A stretch of 64,000 bases of DNA, from the NCBI RefSeq assembly GCF_006715005.1, contig NZ_VFMJ01000001.1, positions 3,286,001 through 3,350,000 of the forward strand. The letters run 5' to 3'. Positions 55,104 to 64,000 of the stretch are shown piece after piece. Numbering within the stretch: the stretch's first letter is position 1; each line of letters opens with the position of its first letter. The DNA comes from Serratia marcescens. Its GTDB lineage: Bacteria; Pseudomonadota; Gammaproteobacteria; Enterobacterales; Enterobacteriaceae. The translations under genes and the position numbers were made by a program. Below the pieces are notes generated by a model. It saw only the letters and a program-made list of their open reading frames with translations, did no database searches and had not been told where the DNA came from.

Positions 55104-55118
55104 CGGCGCTTTTTTACC

Positions 55119-55140
55119 GGGCGCCGCCGCGGCGCCCTTT
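55119..55140 (+). terminator. Hairpin between the MFS gene and allE
   Basis: GGGCGCCGC and GCGGCGCCC form an uninterrupted GC-only palindrome followed by TTT. The short T run suggests partial termination or an RNA-stability element within the operon. Confidence 0.5.
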
Positions 55141-55160
55141 CAACGATCAGGAGAATCAAC

Positions 55161-55946
55161 GTGGGTTACTTCAACAATCAAACCGGTTATCCAACCGACA
55201 TTCTGTCAACGCGCGCCATCATCAAACGCGGCAACTATGCGCTGATCCCGCCGAACGGCCTGGTGCGCAACGTCATTCCCGGTTTTGAAAACTGCGACGT
55301 CACCATCTTGTCGACGCCGAAACTGGGTGCCACCTTCGTCGATTATCTGGTGACGCTGCACGACTGCGGCCGCAATACCAAAGGCTTTGGCGGCGAAGAG
55401 CTCGAAACCTTCGTGTACGTCATCGACGGCGCCATCACCGCTTCCGCCGACGCCACCGACTACCCGCTGACCGCCGGCGGCTACCTTTACTGCCCGGCGG
55501 GCGTCACCCTGCGGCTGGAAAACGCCAACGGTGGCCAATCCAGCCGCCTGTTCCTCTACAAACGCCGCTATCAGCGCATCAAAGGCTACGAGGCGCACGT
55601 GGTCAGCAACAACGTCGCCAACCTGGAGCAGATCCACTACGAGGGCATGAGCGAGGTGATCCTGCAGGATCTGCTGCCGAAAGATCTGGGCTTCGACATG
55701 AACATGCACATCCTCTCCTTCGCCCCCGGTGCCAGCCACGGCTACATCGAGACCCACGTGCAGGAGCATGGCGCCTACATTCTCAGCGGCGCCGGCGTGT
55801 ACAACCTGGACAATGAATGGATGCCGGTGAAGCAAGGCGACTACATCTTCATGGGCGCCTATGTGCAGCAGGCGGGCTATGCGGTGGGCCAGGAAACCTT
55901 CAGCTACATCTACTCCAAGGACTGCAACCGCGACGTCGAGCCGTAA
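55161..55946 (+). CDS. allE: (S)-ureidoglycine aminohydrolase AllE
   Basis: The 261-residue bicupin has two cupin cores (EELETFVYVIDGAITASADA and the metal-binding SHGYIETHVQEHGAYILSGA). It releases ammonia from (S)-ureidoglycine to give (S)-ureidoglycolate, avoiding racemisation. GTG start after AGGAGAATCAAC. Confidence 0.94.
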   Translation: MGYFNNQTGYPTDILSTRAIIKRGNYALIPPNGLVRNVIPGFENCDVTILSTPKLGATFVDYLVTLHDCGRNTKGFGGEELETFVYVIDGAITASADATDYPLTAGGYLYCPAGVTLRLENANGGQSSRLFLYKRRYQRIKGYEAHVVSNNVANLEQIHYEGMSEVILQDLLPKDLGFDMNMHILSFAPGASHGYIETHVQEHGAYILSGAGVYNLDNEWMPVKQGDYIFMGAYVQQAGYAVGQETFSYIYSKDCNRDVEP

Positions 55947-55965
55947 GCGCTTCGCCGCCAAAACC

Positions 55966-56001
55966 AAGGCCACCTGCTCGCGCAGCGTGGCCTTCTTTTT
56001 T
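55966..56001. terminator. Terminator between allE and glxK
   Basis: AAGGCCAC-CTGC pairs with GCAG-GTGGCCTT (one unpaired C), followed by CTTTTTT. It ends allE transcription and faces convergent glxK. Confidence 0.85.
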
Positions 56002-57142
56002 ATCCCAATCGCCGGCCGATGCGCATTACGCGGGCGACGTTGGCGGCGCTGCGCTGCAGGTTGAGTTCCCCTTGCGACAGCGCGACCTCCAGCGTACTCA
56101 GACGCGGCAGAATGCTGAACATCGCGTCGATTCCCTGCGCGTGCAGCGCTTCCGCCCCTTCCTCCACCACGCCGGCCAACGCGATGACCGGCAGGCCGCG
56201 CGCCCGCGCCAGACGGGCGACGCCGGACAGCGCCTTGCCGCCCAGCGTTTGGCTGTCGATGCGCCCTTCGCCGGTGATCAGCAGATCGGCCTCCGCCAGC
56301 GCCTGCTCCAGGCCCAGCGCCGCCATCACGATCTCGATGCCCGGCTTCAGCGTTGCGCCGAGGAACACCTGGCAGGCGATCCCCATGCCGCCCGCCGCCC
56401 CGCCGCCGGCGACCTGCCGCACGTCCTGGCCGGTGCTCTGGCGGATCACCTCGGCATACTGCGCCAGCCCTTGCTCCAACTGCGCCACCATCGCCGCCGT
56501 CGCGCCCTTCTGCGGCCCGAACACCGCCGCCGCGCCACGCGGCCCCACCAGCGGATTGTCTACGTCGCAGGCGACCTCAATCCGGCACTGCCGCAGGCGT
56601 GCGTCCAGCATGCTGAGATCGATTCCGCTCAGCGTCGCCAGCTCGCCGCCGCCCCACGGCAGCGTCTTGCCGTCCGGGCGGTAGAAACGCCCGCCCAGCG
56701 CCTGCACCATGCCGACACCGCCATCCACCGTGGCGCTGCCGCCGATGCCGAGGATCAGGTGGCGAATGCCCTGATCCAGCGCATGCAGGATCAGTTCGCC
56801 GGTGCCGTAGCTGGTCGCCAGCAGCGGGTTACGACGCTCCGCCGGCGTCAACATCAGCCCGCTGGCCGCCGCCATTTCGATCACCGCCGTTTTGCCGTCG
56901 CCGCTGACGCCATAAAATGCCGCCACCCGTTCCCCCAACGGCCCCGTGGCGGTCACGCTCACCTTGCGCCCGCCGGTAGCGGCCACCAGCGCGTCCACCG
57001 TGCCTTCGCCGCCGTCGGCGATCGGCAGGCAGACGCACTCGGCATCGGGATAAACCTCGTGAAAACCGCGCGCGATCGCCCGCGCCGCCCGTTCCGCGCT
57101 AACGCTTTCTTTAAATGAATCCGGTGCAATAACAATTTTCAT
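56000..57142 (-). CDS. glxK: Glycerate 2-kinase GlxK
   Basis: The 380-residue kinase opens [20 protein letters not shown] and has [31 protein letters not shown] and [18 protein letters not shown], the GarK/GlxK family pattern. It phosphorylates glycerate so that carbon from glyoxylate can enter glycolysis. Converges with allE. Confidence 0.94.
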   Translation of the reverse strand: MKIVIAPDSFKESVSAERAARAIARGFHEVYPDAECVCLPIADGGEGTVDALVAATGGRKVSVTATGPLGERVAAFYGVSGDGKTAVIEMAAASGLMLTPAERRNPLLATSYGTGELILHALDQGIRHLILGIGGSATVDGGVGMVQALGGRFYRPDGKTLPWGGGELATLSGIDLSMLDARLRQCRIEVACDVDNPLVGPRGAAAVFGPQKGATAAMVAQLEQGLAQYAEVIRQSTGQDVRQVAGGGAAGGMGIACQVFLGATLKPGIEIVMAALGLEQALAEADLLITGEGRIDSQTLGGKALSGVARLARARGLPVIALAGVVEEGAEALHAQGIDAMFSILPRLSTLEVALSQGELNLQRSAANVARVMRIGRRLG

Positions 57143-57270
57143 GATGCATCCTTTATTCGAACGGAAATAAAAATGGCCATGCCTTCCCCCGCTGAATTAA
57201 TCAGATGAGGAATGCATGGCGAAATAAAATAAAACTGTTGCCGATTATTTAATGAAGATGACGGGAAGTG

Positions 57271-58611
57271 TTATTTATTGACCCATTTTGCCGGCACGCT
57301 GTAGGTTAATATCGCCCCCAGTATCATCATTGTCGATAAGACGCACATCGCCACTAAATTACTGTGGGTCAGCTGTTTGAAATAGCCGATGATATAAGGC
57401 GAAATAAAGCCGCCGATATTGGCGATGGAATTGATGAGCGCAATGCCCGCCGCAGCGCAGGTGCCGGTAAAAATGGCGTTCGGCAGGCTCCAGAACAGCG
57501 GCGACGGCACCAGGCTCGACGCCACCGCCACGCACAGCGCCGCCATCACCACGTGCTTGTTGTCCGGGAACAGGCCGATGAAGATCAGCGACACTGCGGC
57601 GATGCAGAACGGTACGATGATGTGCCAGCGCCGCTCGCGATGCTTGTCCGAACTGCGCGCGGCCACCAGCATCGCCACCACCGCCAGCATGTAAGGCAGC
57701 ATGGTCAGCAACCCGATATCCATCACCGAGGTCACGCCGGTGTCGCGAATGATGGTCGGTACCCAAAACGCCAGCCCGCCCTGGCCCATCACGGTGCAGA
57801 AGCAAATCAGCCACATTTTGGTGAACGCGGACGATCTCAGCATGCTCTTCATCGTCCACTCCTGCCCGCCGGCGGCGCCCTGACGCGGCGCGCTCTGCGC
57901 CATATCCTCTTTGATCAATGCCTTCTCCTGCGGGCTGAGCCACGTGGCGCTCTGATAGGTATTATCCAGGAAACAGAAGATGACAATGGCGATCAGCAGC
58001 GCGCGCGGGCCGCTGATAAAGAACAGCCACTGCCAGCCGGAGAGATTCATCAGGCCGTTCATGTGCTCGATGATCCACCCGCACAGCGGGCCGCCGATGA
58101 TGTTGCTGACCGGGATGCCGCACACGAACAGCGCCGTCATCTTGGCGCGCTGGCTGGAGGGAAACCACAGCGTCAGGTAGAGGATCACGCCGGGGTAAAA
58201 ACCGGCCTCCGCCAGCCCCAGCAGAAAACGCGCCAGGTAGAATTGCCAGGGGTTGGTGATAAAGACGCTCAGCATCGAGATCGCCCCCCACACCACCATC
58301 AGCAGCGCGATGATCTTTCTGGCGCCATAGCGGCTCAGCAGAATGTTGCTGGGTACCCCGGCGATGATATAGCCAATGAAAAATACCCCGGCCCCCAGCC
58401 CGTAAACGGCTTCAGCCATCGAGACGTTGCCGTTCAGAATATCGGGCATCATTTGGAATTTCGAAAACGAAATCCCCACCCGGTCGAGATAACCGACGAT
58501 ATAGCTCACTAATAGAATGGGCATAATGCGCCAGGCGATTTTTCGATATAAACGACTTTTGTCAGGGGCGGTAAGAATATCTTTATCAATAACAGCATTA
58601 TCGGTTGCCAT
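57271..58611 (-). CDS. MFS transporter, anion:cation symporter type
   Basis: The 446-residue protein has 12 membrane helices and the ACS-family pattern (SYIVGYLDRVGISFSKFQM, AGVPSNILLSRYGARKIIAL, GLAEAGFYPGVILYLTLWFP). It lies between glxR and glxK, where E. coli has ybbW, allB and ybbY. It may import glyoxylate, glycerate, tartronate or a related acid; the substrate is inferred from context. Confidence 0.8.
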   Translation of the reverse strand: MATDNAVIDKDILTAPDKSRLYRKIAWRIMPILLVSYIVGYLDRVGISFSKFQMMPDILNGNVSMAEAVYGLGAGVFFIGYIIAGVPSNILLSRYGARKIIALLMVVWGAISMLSVFITNPWQFYLARFLLGLAEAGFYPGVILYLTLWFPSSQRAKMTALFVCGIPVSNIIGGPLCGWIIEHMNGLMNLSGWQWLFFISGPRALLIAIVIFCFLDNTYQSATWLSPQEKALIKEDMAQSAPRQGAAGGQEWTMKSMLRSSAFTKMWLICFCTVMGQGGLAFWVPTIIRDTGVTSVMDIGLLTMLPYMLAVVAMLVAARSSDKHRERRWHIIVPFCIAAVSLIFIGLFPDNKHVVMAALCVAVASSLVPSPLFWSLPNAIFTGTCAAAGIALINSIANIGGFISPYIIGYFKQLTHSNLVAMCVLSTMMILGAILTYSVPAKWVNK

Positions 58612-58779
58612 ATTCAGTGTCTCCTTGGGTTGGCATCCTGCTTTTTACTTTTTATTGTGCTGAATCATTTTTTATTGGATTGGCGGGGACCCTCTTTATT
58701 TATCATAAAGAGGGCGTTATTAATGTCGAACATCTCTGATTCTAATGATAAGCCAGCAAATTAAATGCCGGCGGGCGCC

Positions 58780-59661
58780 TTAGCCGGCCACCCGGTGGTT
58801 GCCCATAATTTCCAGCGCCCGCACCAGCGCGGAGTGATCCAGCTCGCCGTCGCCATTGGCGGCGCAGACGTTGAACAGCTCCTGGCAGGTGGCGGTATTC
58901 GGCAGGCTGAGCGCCAGCGCCTTCGCGCCCTGCAGCGCCAGGTTGAGATCCTTCTGGTGCAGCGAGATGCGGAACCCCGGCGCGAACGCCCGCTTGATCA
59001 TCCGCTCGCCGTGCACCTCCAGAATGCGCGACGAGGCGAAGCCGCCCATCAGGGCTTCACGCACCCGGGCCGGATCGGCGCCGGCGCGCGAGGCGAACAC
59101 CAGTGCCTCGGAGACCGCTTCGATGGTCAGCGCCACGATGATCTGGTTGGCGACCTTGCAGGTTTGCCCGTCGCCGTTGCCGCCGATCAGCGTGATATTC
59201 TTGCCCATCAGCGCCAGCAGCGGCTGCACCCGTTCGAAGGTCGCTTCCTCGCCCCCCACCATGATGGTCAGCGTGCCCTGCTTGGCGCCCACTTCGCCGC
59301 CGGAAACCGGCGCGTCCAGGTACCGGGCGCCCAGCTGGTTGATGCGCTGCGCGAACCGCTTGGTCTCCAGCGGTGAAATGGAGCTCATGTCCACCACCAC
59401 TTTGCCGTTCAGCTTGCCGGTGGCGCAGCCGCGTTCACCAAACAGCACCTCCTCCACCTGCGGCGTATCCGGCACCATGATAAAGATCACGTCCGCCTCA
59501 TCCGCCACCTGCTGCGGATCGCGGCAGGCGATGGCCCCTTGTTGCAGCAGCGCCGCCGGTACCTCATGCCGGGTGTGGGCATAAAGCGTATGCCCGCCCG
59601 CCAGCAGCTTTTCCGCCATTGGCGCGCCCATGATGCCCAGACCAATAAATCCCACGTTCAT
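58780..59661 (-). CDS. glxR: Tartronate semialdehyde reductase GlxR
   Basis: The start was set at MNVGFIGLGIMGAPMAEKLL (59661), behind GAGGAG, giving 293 residues (E. coli 292). It has the Rossmann motif GLGIMG, DAPVSGGEVGAKQGTLTIMV and the catalytic Lys region GNGDGQTCKVANQIIVALTI. It reduces 2-hydroxy-3-oxopropionate to glycerate. Confidence 0.94.
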   Translation of the reverse strand: MNVGFIGLGIMGAPMAEKLLAGGHTLYAHTRHEVPAALLQQGAIACRDPQQVADEADVIFIMVPDTPQVEEVLFGERGCATGKLNGKVVVDMSSISPLETKRFAQRINQLGARYLDAPVSGGEVGAKQGTLTIMVGGEEATFERVQPLLALMGKNITLIGGNGDGQTCKVANQIIVALTIEAVSEALVFASRAGADPARVREALMGGFASSRILEVHGERMIKRAFAPGFRISLHQKDLNLALQGAKALALSLPNTATCQELFNVCAANGDGELDHSALVRALEIMGNHRVAG

Positions 59662-59671
59662 TTTCATCTCC

Positions 59672-60451
59672 TCAAGACAGGTATTTTTTAATCCATGACA
59701 GGCCGCTTTCCGTGGTGGTGAGCGGTTTGTATTCGCAGCCGATCCAGCCGCGGTAACCCATGCGATCCAGCTGCGCGAAGATAAACTCGCAGTTGATTTC
59801 GCCGGTGCCCGGCTCGTGCCGCCCCGGGTTGTCGGCAACCTGAATGTGGTCGATCTTCGCCAGCAGGCGCTCAAGGGTCTGCGTCAGCTCTCCCTCCATG
59901 CGCTGCATGTGGTAAAGGTCGTACTGCAGATACAGGTTGGGGCTGCCGATCGCTTCGATCAGTTCGATCGCCTGCCGGGAGGTTTGCAGGTAGAACTGCG
60001 GCATGTCGTAGCGGTTGATCGGTTCGATCAGCAGTCGGATATTCTTTTGCGCCAGAGTGTCGGCGGCGTAGCGCAGGTTCTCCTTCACCCGTTCGTCGGT
60101 GGTGTGGCGGCTGACGGCGGGATCCGGATTGCCGATCAGGCAGTTGATGCGATCGCAGCCCAGCGCCTGTGCATACTCGATCGCGCGCCCGACGCCGTCG
60201 CGGAACTCCGCTTCGCGCCCCGGTAAACAGGCGATGCCCCGTTCGCCCGCCGCCCAGTCACCGGCCGGCAGGTTGAACAGCACCTGGTTCAGGCGATGCG
60301 CCTCCAGTTCGCTGCGCAGCGCGGCGATCGGGTAGTCGTAAGGGAACATATATTCCACCGCGCTGAAGCCCTGCTCCTTCGCCCGGCGGAAGCGCTGCAG
60401 GAAATCGACTTCGGTGAACAGCATGGACAGATTGGCTGAAAATTTCGGCAT
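59672..60451 (-). CDS. hyi: Hydroxypyruvate isomerase Hyi
   Basis: The start was set at MPKFSANLSMLFTEVDFLQR (60451), giving 259 residues of a TIM-barrel isomerase (LPAGDWAAGERGIACLPGRE, LIEPINRYDMPQFYL, ADNPGRHEPGTGEIN, GCEYKPLTTTESG). It interconverts hydroxypyruvate and tartronate semialdehyde. Lies between gcl and glxR as in E. coli. Confidence 0.94.
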   Translation of the reverse strand: MPKFSANLSMLFTEVDFLQRFRRAKEQGFSAVEYMFPYDYPIAALRSELEAHRLNQVLFNLPAGDWAAGERGIACLPGREAEFRDGVGRAIEYAQALGCDRINCLIGNPDPAVSRHTTDERVKENLRYAADTLAQKNIRLLIEPINRYDMPQFYLQTSRQAIELIEAIGSPNLYLQYDLYHMQRMEGELTQTLERLLAKIDHIQVADNPGRHEPGTGEINCEFIFAQLDRMGYRGWIGCEYKPLTTTESGLSWIKKYLS

Positions 60452-60462
60452 GGCGAGATTCC

Positions 60463-62244
60463 TCAACGGTAATCAAAGAAGTTGACCGAGGTCGGTGCGT
60501 CTTCCGGCGTTGCCGCCACCGGTTCAAACTCATTGACGTTATCCAGCTCGGTACCCATGGAGATATTGGTGACGCGCTCCAGGATGATTTCCACCACCAC
60601 CGGTACCCGGTGCTGCTGCATCAGTTCCTGGGCCTGACGGAACGCCGGCGCGATCTCTTCCGGTTTGAACACCCGCAGCGCCTTGCAGCCCAGCCCTTCC
60701 GCCACCTTGACGTGATCGACACCGTACTCGCCAATCTCCGCGTTGTTGATGTTTTCAAACGACAGCTGCACGCAGTAATCCATATCGAACCCGCGCTGCG
60801 CCTGGCGGATCAGCCCCAGATAGGCGTTGTTCACCAACACGTGGATATAGGGCAGCTTGAACTGCGCGCCGACCGCCAGCTCTTCAATCATAAATTGGAA
60901 ATCATAGTCGCCCGACAGCGCGACCACCTTGCGCTGCGGATCGGCGGCGCATACGCCCAGCGCCGCAGGCAACGTCCAACCCAACGGGCCGGCCTGGCCG
61001 GCGTTGATCCAGTGGCGCGGTTCGAAAACGTGCAGCATTTGCGCGGCAGCGATCTGCGATAGCCCAATGGTGGTGACGTAGCAGGCGTCACGGCCGAAGG
61101 CGCGGTTCATCTCTTCATACACCCGCTGCGGCTTGACCGGCACGTTGTCGAAGTGGGTTTTGCGCAGCAGCGTTTGCTTGCGCTGCAGGCAGGCGGCGCA
61201 CCAGGCGTCGCGATTCGGCAACTCGCCGCGCTCGAAGCGGCGCTGCGCCGCGTCCACCAGCATTTGCAGCGCGATGCGCGCGTCGGAAACGATGCCCAGA
61301 TCCGGGCAGATCACCCGGCCAATTTGCGTCGGCTCGATATCGATATGCACCACCTTGCGCCCGGCGGTGTACTTGTCCACCGACCCGGTGTGGCGGTTGG
61401 CCCAGCGGTTACCGATGCCGAACACCAGATCAGAATCCAGCAGGTTGGCGTTGCCGTAGCGGTGCGAGGTTTGCAGGCCCGCCATACCCGCCATCAGCGG
61501 GTGATCGTCCGGAATGGCGCCCCAGCCCATCAGCGTCGGGATCACCGGCACGTTGCAGATCTCCGCCAGCTGCTGCAGCAGATCCGCCGCATCGGCGTTG
61601 TGAATGCCGCCGCCGGCGATGATCAACGGCTTTTTCGCCGCGCACAGAAGATCCAGCGCTTTGTCGATCTGCGCCTGGGTAGCCGCCGGCTTATAGGCGG
61701 GCAGTGAAGAGTAGGTGTCCGGATCGAACTCGATCTCCGCCATCTGCACGTCGAAAGGCAGGTCGATCAGCACCGGCCCCGGCCGGCCGGAACGCATCAG
61801 GTGAAACGCCTGTTGCAGCACGCGTGGCACCAGCGCCGGTTCCTGCACGGTGACCGCCATCTTGGTCACCGGCTTGGCGATCGATTCGATGTCTACCGCC
61901 TGGAAATCCTCTTTGTGCAAACGCGCGCGCGGCGCCTGGCCGGTGATGCACAGGATCGGAATCGAATCGGCGGAGGCGGAGTAAAGGCCGGTGATCATGT
62001 CGGTGCCCGCCGGGCCGGAAGTGCCGATGCACACGCCGATGTTGCCGGCGGCGGCGCGAGTGTAGCCTTCCGCCATGTGCGAGGCCCCTTCCACGTGCCG
62101 CGCCAGGTAGTGTTTGATGCCGCCGTGCCGCCGCATCGCGTCGTAGAACGGGTTGATCGCCGCGCCGGGCACGCCGAACGCGGTGGTGATCCCTTCTTTT
62201 TCCAGCACGTGCATTGCCGCGTCTACCGCTCGCATAATTGCCAT
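60463..62244 (-). CDS. gcl: Glyoxylate carboligase Gcl
   Basis: The 593-residue ThDP enzyme has the acetolactate-synthase fold ([40 protein letters not shown]) and ThDP motif [19 protein letters not shown] with [14 protein letters not shown]. Val replaces the usual catalytic Glu region at the N-terminus (TAFGVPGAA), as in known Gcl. It joins two glyoxylates to tartronate semialdehyde and CO2. Confidence 0.96.
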   Translation of the reverse strand: MAIMRAVDAAMHVLEKEGITTAFGVPGAAINPFYDAMRRHGGIKHYLARHVEGASHMAEGYTRAAAGNIGVCIGTSGPAGTDMITGLYSASADSIPILCITGQAPRARLHKEDFQAVDIESIAKPVTKMAVTVQEPALVPRVLQQAFHLMRSGRPGPVLIDLPFDVQMAEIEFDPDTYSSLPAYKPAATQAQIDKALDLLCAAKKPLIIAGGGIHNADAADLLQQLAEICNVPVIPTLMGWGAIPDDHPLMAGMAGLQTSHRYGNANLLDSDLVFGIGNRWANRHTGSVDKYTAGRKVVHIDIEPTQIGRVICPDLGIVSDARIALQMLVDAAQRRFERGELPNRDAWCAACLQRKQTLLRKTHFDNVPVKPQRVYEEMNRAFGRDACYVTTIGLSQIAAAQMLHVFEPRHWINAGQAGPLGWTLPAALGVCAADPQRKVVALSGDYDFQFMIEELAVGAQFKLPYIHVLVNNAYLGLIRQAQRGFDMDYCVQLSFENINNAEIGEYGVDHVKVAEGLGCKALRVFKPEEIAPAFRQAQELMQQHRVPVVVEIILERVTNISMGTELDNVNEFEPVAATPEDAPTSVNFFDYR

Positions 62245-62264
62245 GTGATGTTCTCCTTAATTTA

Positions 62265-62281
62265 TTGGAAAATTTTTCCAA
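62265..62281. promoter_or_regulatory. AllR operator upstream of gcl
   Basis: TTGGAAAATTTTTCCAA is a near-perfect palindrome 21 bases before the gcl start and matches the known AllR box of E. coli. Repression is relieved by glyoxylate or allantoin. Confidence 0.85.
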
Positions 62282-62363
62282 CTTAAAATTACGGTCAAAA
62301 AAACCCGTTTGCTCATCAAACGGGGAGTCTTGCTCCGCGCCGGTTCAGCCCGGCGCGCGACGT

Positions 62364-63179
62364 TTATGCCTTGCTGCGCGATTCGCCCAGCGCGGCGCTG
62401 ATGTCTCTGGCCACCTCACCCACCAGTTCGCCCAGCTCCTTGAACCGCTCCTTGCCGACCCGCGAACTGGGCCCGGAGATGGAAATGGCGGCGATCACGT
62501 TGTTGTTGCGATCGAAAATCGCCGAAGCCAGGCAGTTCAGGCCGAGCGCGTGCTCTTCATCGTCGATGGTGTAGCCCTGCGCCAGCGACTGATGCAGATC
62601 CTTACGCAGCAGGTTCACGCTGGTCAGCGTCTTCGGCGTGTAGGATTGCAGCCCCGAACGCACGATCAGATCCAGCATCTCCTCTTCCGCCAGCGGGTAC
62701 AGCAGCGCCTTGCCGGCGCCCGAGGCGTGCAGCGGCAAGCGGCTGCCCAGCGGCGCGCACATGCGCACCATCGCCTGGCACTCGCATTGACGAATCAGCA
62801 CCGCGTCGAAATTGTTGCGGATCGCCAGGTTGGCGGTCTCGCCGGACAGCAGCATCAGCCGGCGCATGAACGGCCCGGCCACCGATACTACGTCGCGATC
62901 GTTCATGTAAGCGGAACCGACGGTGAACGACTGAATGCCGATATGCCACCAGCCCAGCTGTGGATCCTGAAAGACGAATTCCGATTTCTCCAACACTTTC
63001 AATAATCTGAAGGTAGTGGACAGCGGCAGCTCCAGCTTTTCGGACAGCACGGAAACCGACGAGCTCCCCCCGGCGTTGGCCAGGTACTGGAGGATCTCCA
63101 GCCCGCGATCCAACGCCTGCGCCCCTTTGGTGGCGCCGGCTTCGGTGGCGGGTCGTCCTTTCCTGCGTAATTCGGTCAT
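62364..63179 (-). CDS. allR: IclR-type repressor AllR
   Basis: The 271-residue protein has an N-terminal winged helix ([40 protein letters not shown]) and a C-terminal effector domain ([29 protein letters not shown]). It represses the allantoin and glyoxylate genes. It lies between allA and gcl as in E. coli. Confidence 0.95.
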   Translation of the reverse strand: MTELRRKGRPATEAGATKGAQALDRGLEILQYLANAGGSSSVSVLSEKLELPLSTTFRLLKVLEKSEFVFQDPQLGWWHIGIQSFTVGSAYMNDRDVVSVAGPFMRRLMLLSGETANLAIRNNFDAVLIRQCECQAMVRMCAPLGSRLPLHASGAGKALLYPLAEEEMLDLIVRSGLQSYTPKTLTSVNLLRKDLHQSLAQGYTIDDEEHALGLNCLASAIFDRNNNVIAAISISGPSSRVGKERFKELGELVGEVARDISAALGESRSKA

Positions 63180-63249
63180 TCAAGCTTCCTTTGTCAGTAA
63201 CGGCATGGGTGACGCTATGATAAACGCCCTGCGCGGCGTGCGGCCAGCG

Positions 63250-63735
63250 CTATGCCAAAACTATGCGATACGGCTCCGGCAAGCGGCTGACCACGCAGTT
63301 GTCAGCGCCTGCGCGATCGATGGTGAAAAAGTCGGTGACCTTCGCATAGGCAAACAGCGGATGGTGCCAGACGTTGCGATGGTAGTTGATCCCCTGTTTG
63401 CCGTTGGTGATAAAAGCGCGCAGCGTGCCGACGGGGATGGTGTCGCCCGGTTCGGCGACGATCACCACGAAGCGTTCGCCGTTCATCGGCACAAAGGCCT
63501 GCGACGAGAGCGGATGCTTTTCCAACAGGGAAAAGGTCATCGGTAGCTCGCTGGGTTCCGCCCGGTTGATGCTGGCCAGCACCCGGTTGCCGTCGGATAC
63601 CTCTATCTTGGCAAGATCGTGATAACGCTCGGTTTTCCCGTCATTGATATGAAAGAAGCGCGAGCCCTCTATCTGCAATACATCGCCATAAGGCGCAAAG
63701 GCCGCCGGCGTTAATTCTTCGATGACTAAATCCAT
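63250..63735 (-). CDS. allA: Ureidoglycolate lyase AllA
   Basis: The start was set at MDLVIEELTPAAFAPYGDVL (63735), giving 161 residues (E. coli 160). It has FHINDGKTERYHDLA, HPLSSQAFVPM and GINYHRNVWHHPLFA, the AllA family pattern. It splits ureidoglycolate to glyoxylate and urea. First gene of the minus-strand all/gcl operon; an AllR operator lies upstream. Confidence 0.95.
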   Translation of the reverse strand: MDLVIEELTPAAFAPYGDVLQIEGSRFFHINDGKTERYHDLAKIEVSDGNRVLASINRAEPSELPMTFSLLEKHPLSSQAFVPMNGERFVVIVAEPGDTIPVGTLRAFITNGKQGINYHRNVWHHPLFAYAKVTDFFTIDRAGADNCVVSRLPEPYRIVLA

Positions 63736-63833
63736 GTGATTCTCCCAAGCGCATGACCCAGCGACGATTGAACGGCGATATTTCACCCAACGCCTTCACT
63801 CTAGACAGCGCTTGGCGAATTTGACAGCATTTT

Positions 63834-63850
63834 TTGGAAAATTTTTCCAC
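63834..63850. promoter_or_regulatory. AllR operator upstream of allA
   Basis: TTGGAAAATTTTTCCAC matches the gcl operator at 16 of 17 bases and lies about 100 bases upstream of allA. The rest of 63736-64000 shows no gene. Confidence 0.85.
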
Positions 63851-64000
63851 AATAAGATCATCAGCACACTTTACGATCGAAGAGCAATATTAGTTGCTTT
63901 AAATCAATGAATTAAAAAACCGCCTAATTCATCATCGGGTAAAATGGGGCGGCGCACGTTCATCGCTATCGGATGATTCTGTGACCGGGATCGTGGGGTT

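Noticed and set aside
55817..57118. 433-codon plus-strand ORF opposite glxK
   Set aside because: Antisense shadow of glxK that also runs through the allE end and its terminator.

Overview
The window looks like a Serratia chromosome, most likely of the S. marcescens group. It is GC-rich, and the non-phage part keeps the enterobacterial order argU, folD, ybcJ, cysS, ppiB, lpxH, purEK, followed by galP, ybbP-ybbA/tesA-ybbO-ybbN, a cfa gene and a large allantoin/glyoxylate locus. The species call is inference from gene order and composition only.

Positions 1 to about 30803 are a temperate prophage inserted at the 3' end of a tRNA-Arg(UCU) gene (argU). Integrase and an overlapping excisionase-like gene lie next to the tRNA. 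The far end of the prophage is beyond the left edge, where the tail tape-measure gene is cut. From a central immunity region (20.7-21.9 kb), rightward-type early genes run on the minus strand: Cro, a CII-like protein, a frameshifted small gene, a KilA-N protein, DUF4222, HNH, a replication protein, DUF968, RusA and antiterminator Q. A terminator and a lysis cassette (holin, SAR endolysin, a 35-codon membrane ORF, Rz/Rz1) follow. Next come an AT-rich membrane-protein moron, a cos-like region, and a lambda-type head module (terminase, gpW, portal, S49 protease, scaffold-like protein, gpD, gpE, FI and FII). The tail module is contractile and Mu-like: DUF2635, sheath, tube, frameshifted chaperone and tape measure. 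The plus-strand arm (22.2-30.8 kb) is a tight string of small genes that includes a lipoprotein, a ParB-like protein, an ASCH-like protein, ParE-like and ANR-like proteins and an MT-A70 methylase, ending in xis-int.

The repressor gene is flanked by two operator arrays built on ACAG-N6-CTGT, three sites on each side, spaced 21-23 bp, in the manner of lambda OR and OL. A gene-free stretch at 23064-23339 holds two long inverted repeats and a terminator. The hexamer GGTAAC recurs ten times in the terminase small-subunit gene and the adjacent cos-side leader.

From 31 to 46 kb there are housekeeping genes: folate (folD), tRNA charging (cysS), prolyl isomerase (ppiB), lipid A (lpxH), purine (purEK, with a PurR box), galactose uptake (galP, with CRP and GalR sites), the YbbAP transporter, thioesterase TesA, a dehydrogenase (YbbO), the chaperedoxin CnoX and a cyclopropane fatty acid synthase. 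A palindromic repeat fills the space between ybbN and cfa.

From 46 to 64 kb lies the ureide/glyoxylate catabolic locus. AllC, AllE and AllD turn allantoate to oxalurate. FdrA-YlbE-YlbF (AllFGH) and carbamate kinase split oxalurate to oxamate and make ATP. AllA, Gcl, Hyi, GlxR and GlxK send glyoxylate to glycerate phosphate. AllR represses through two visible near-identical operators. Allantoinase (allB) and the E. coli allantoin transporter are absent, and two other MFS transporters are present.
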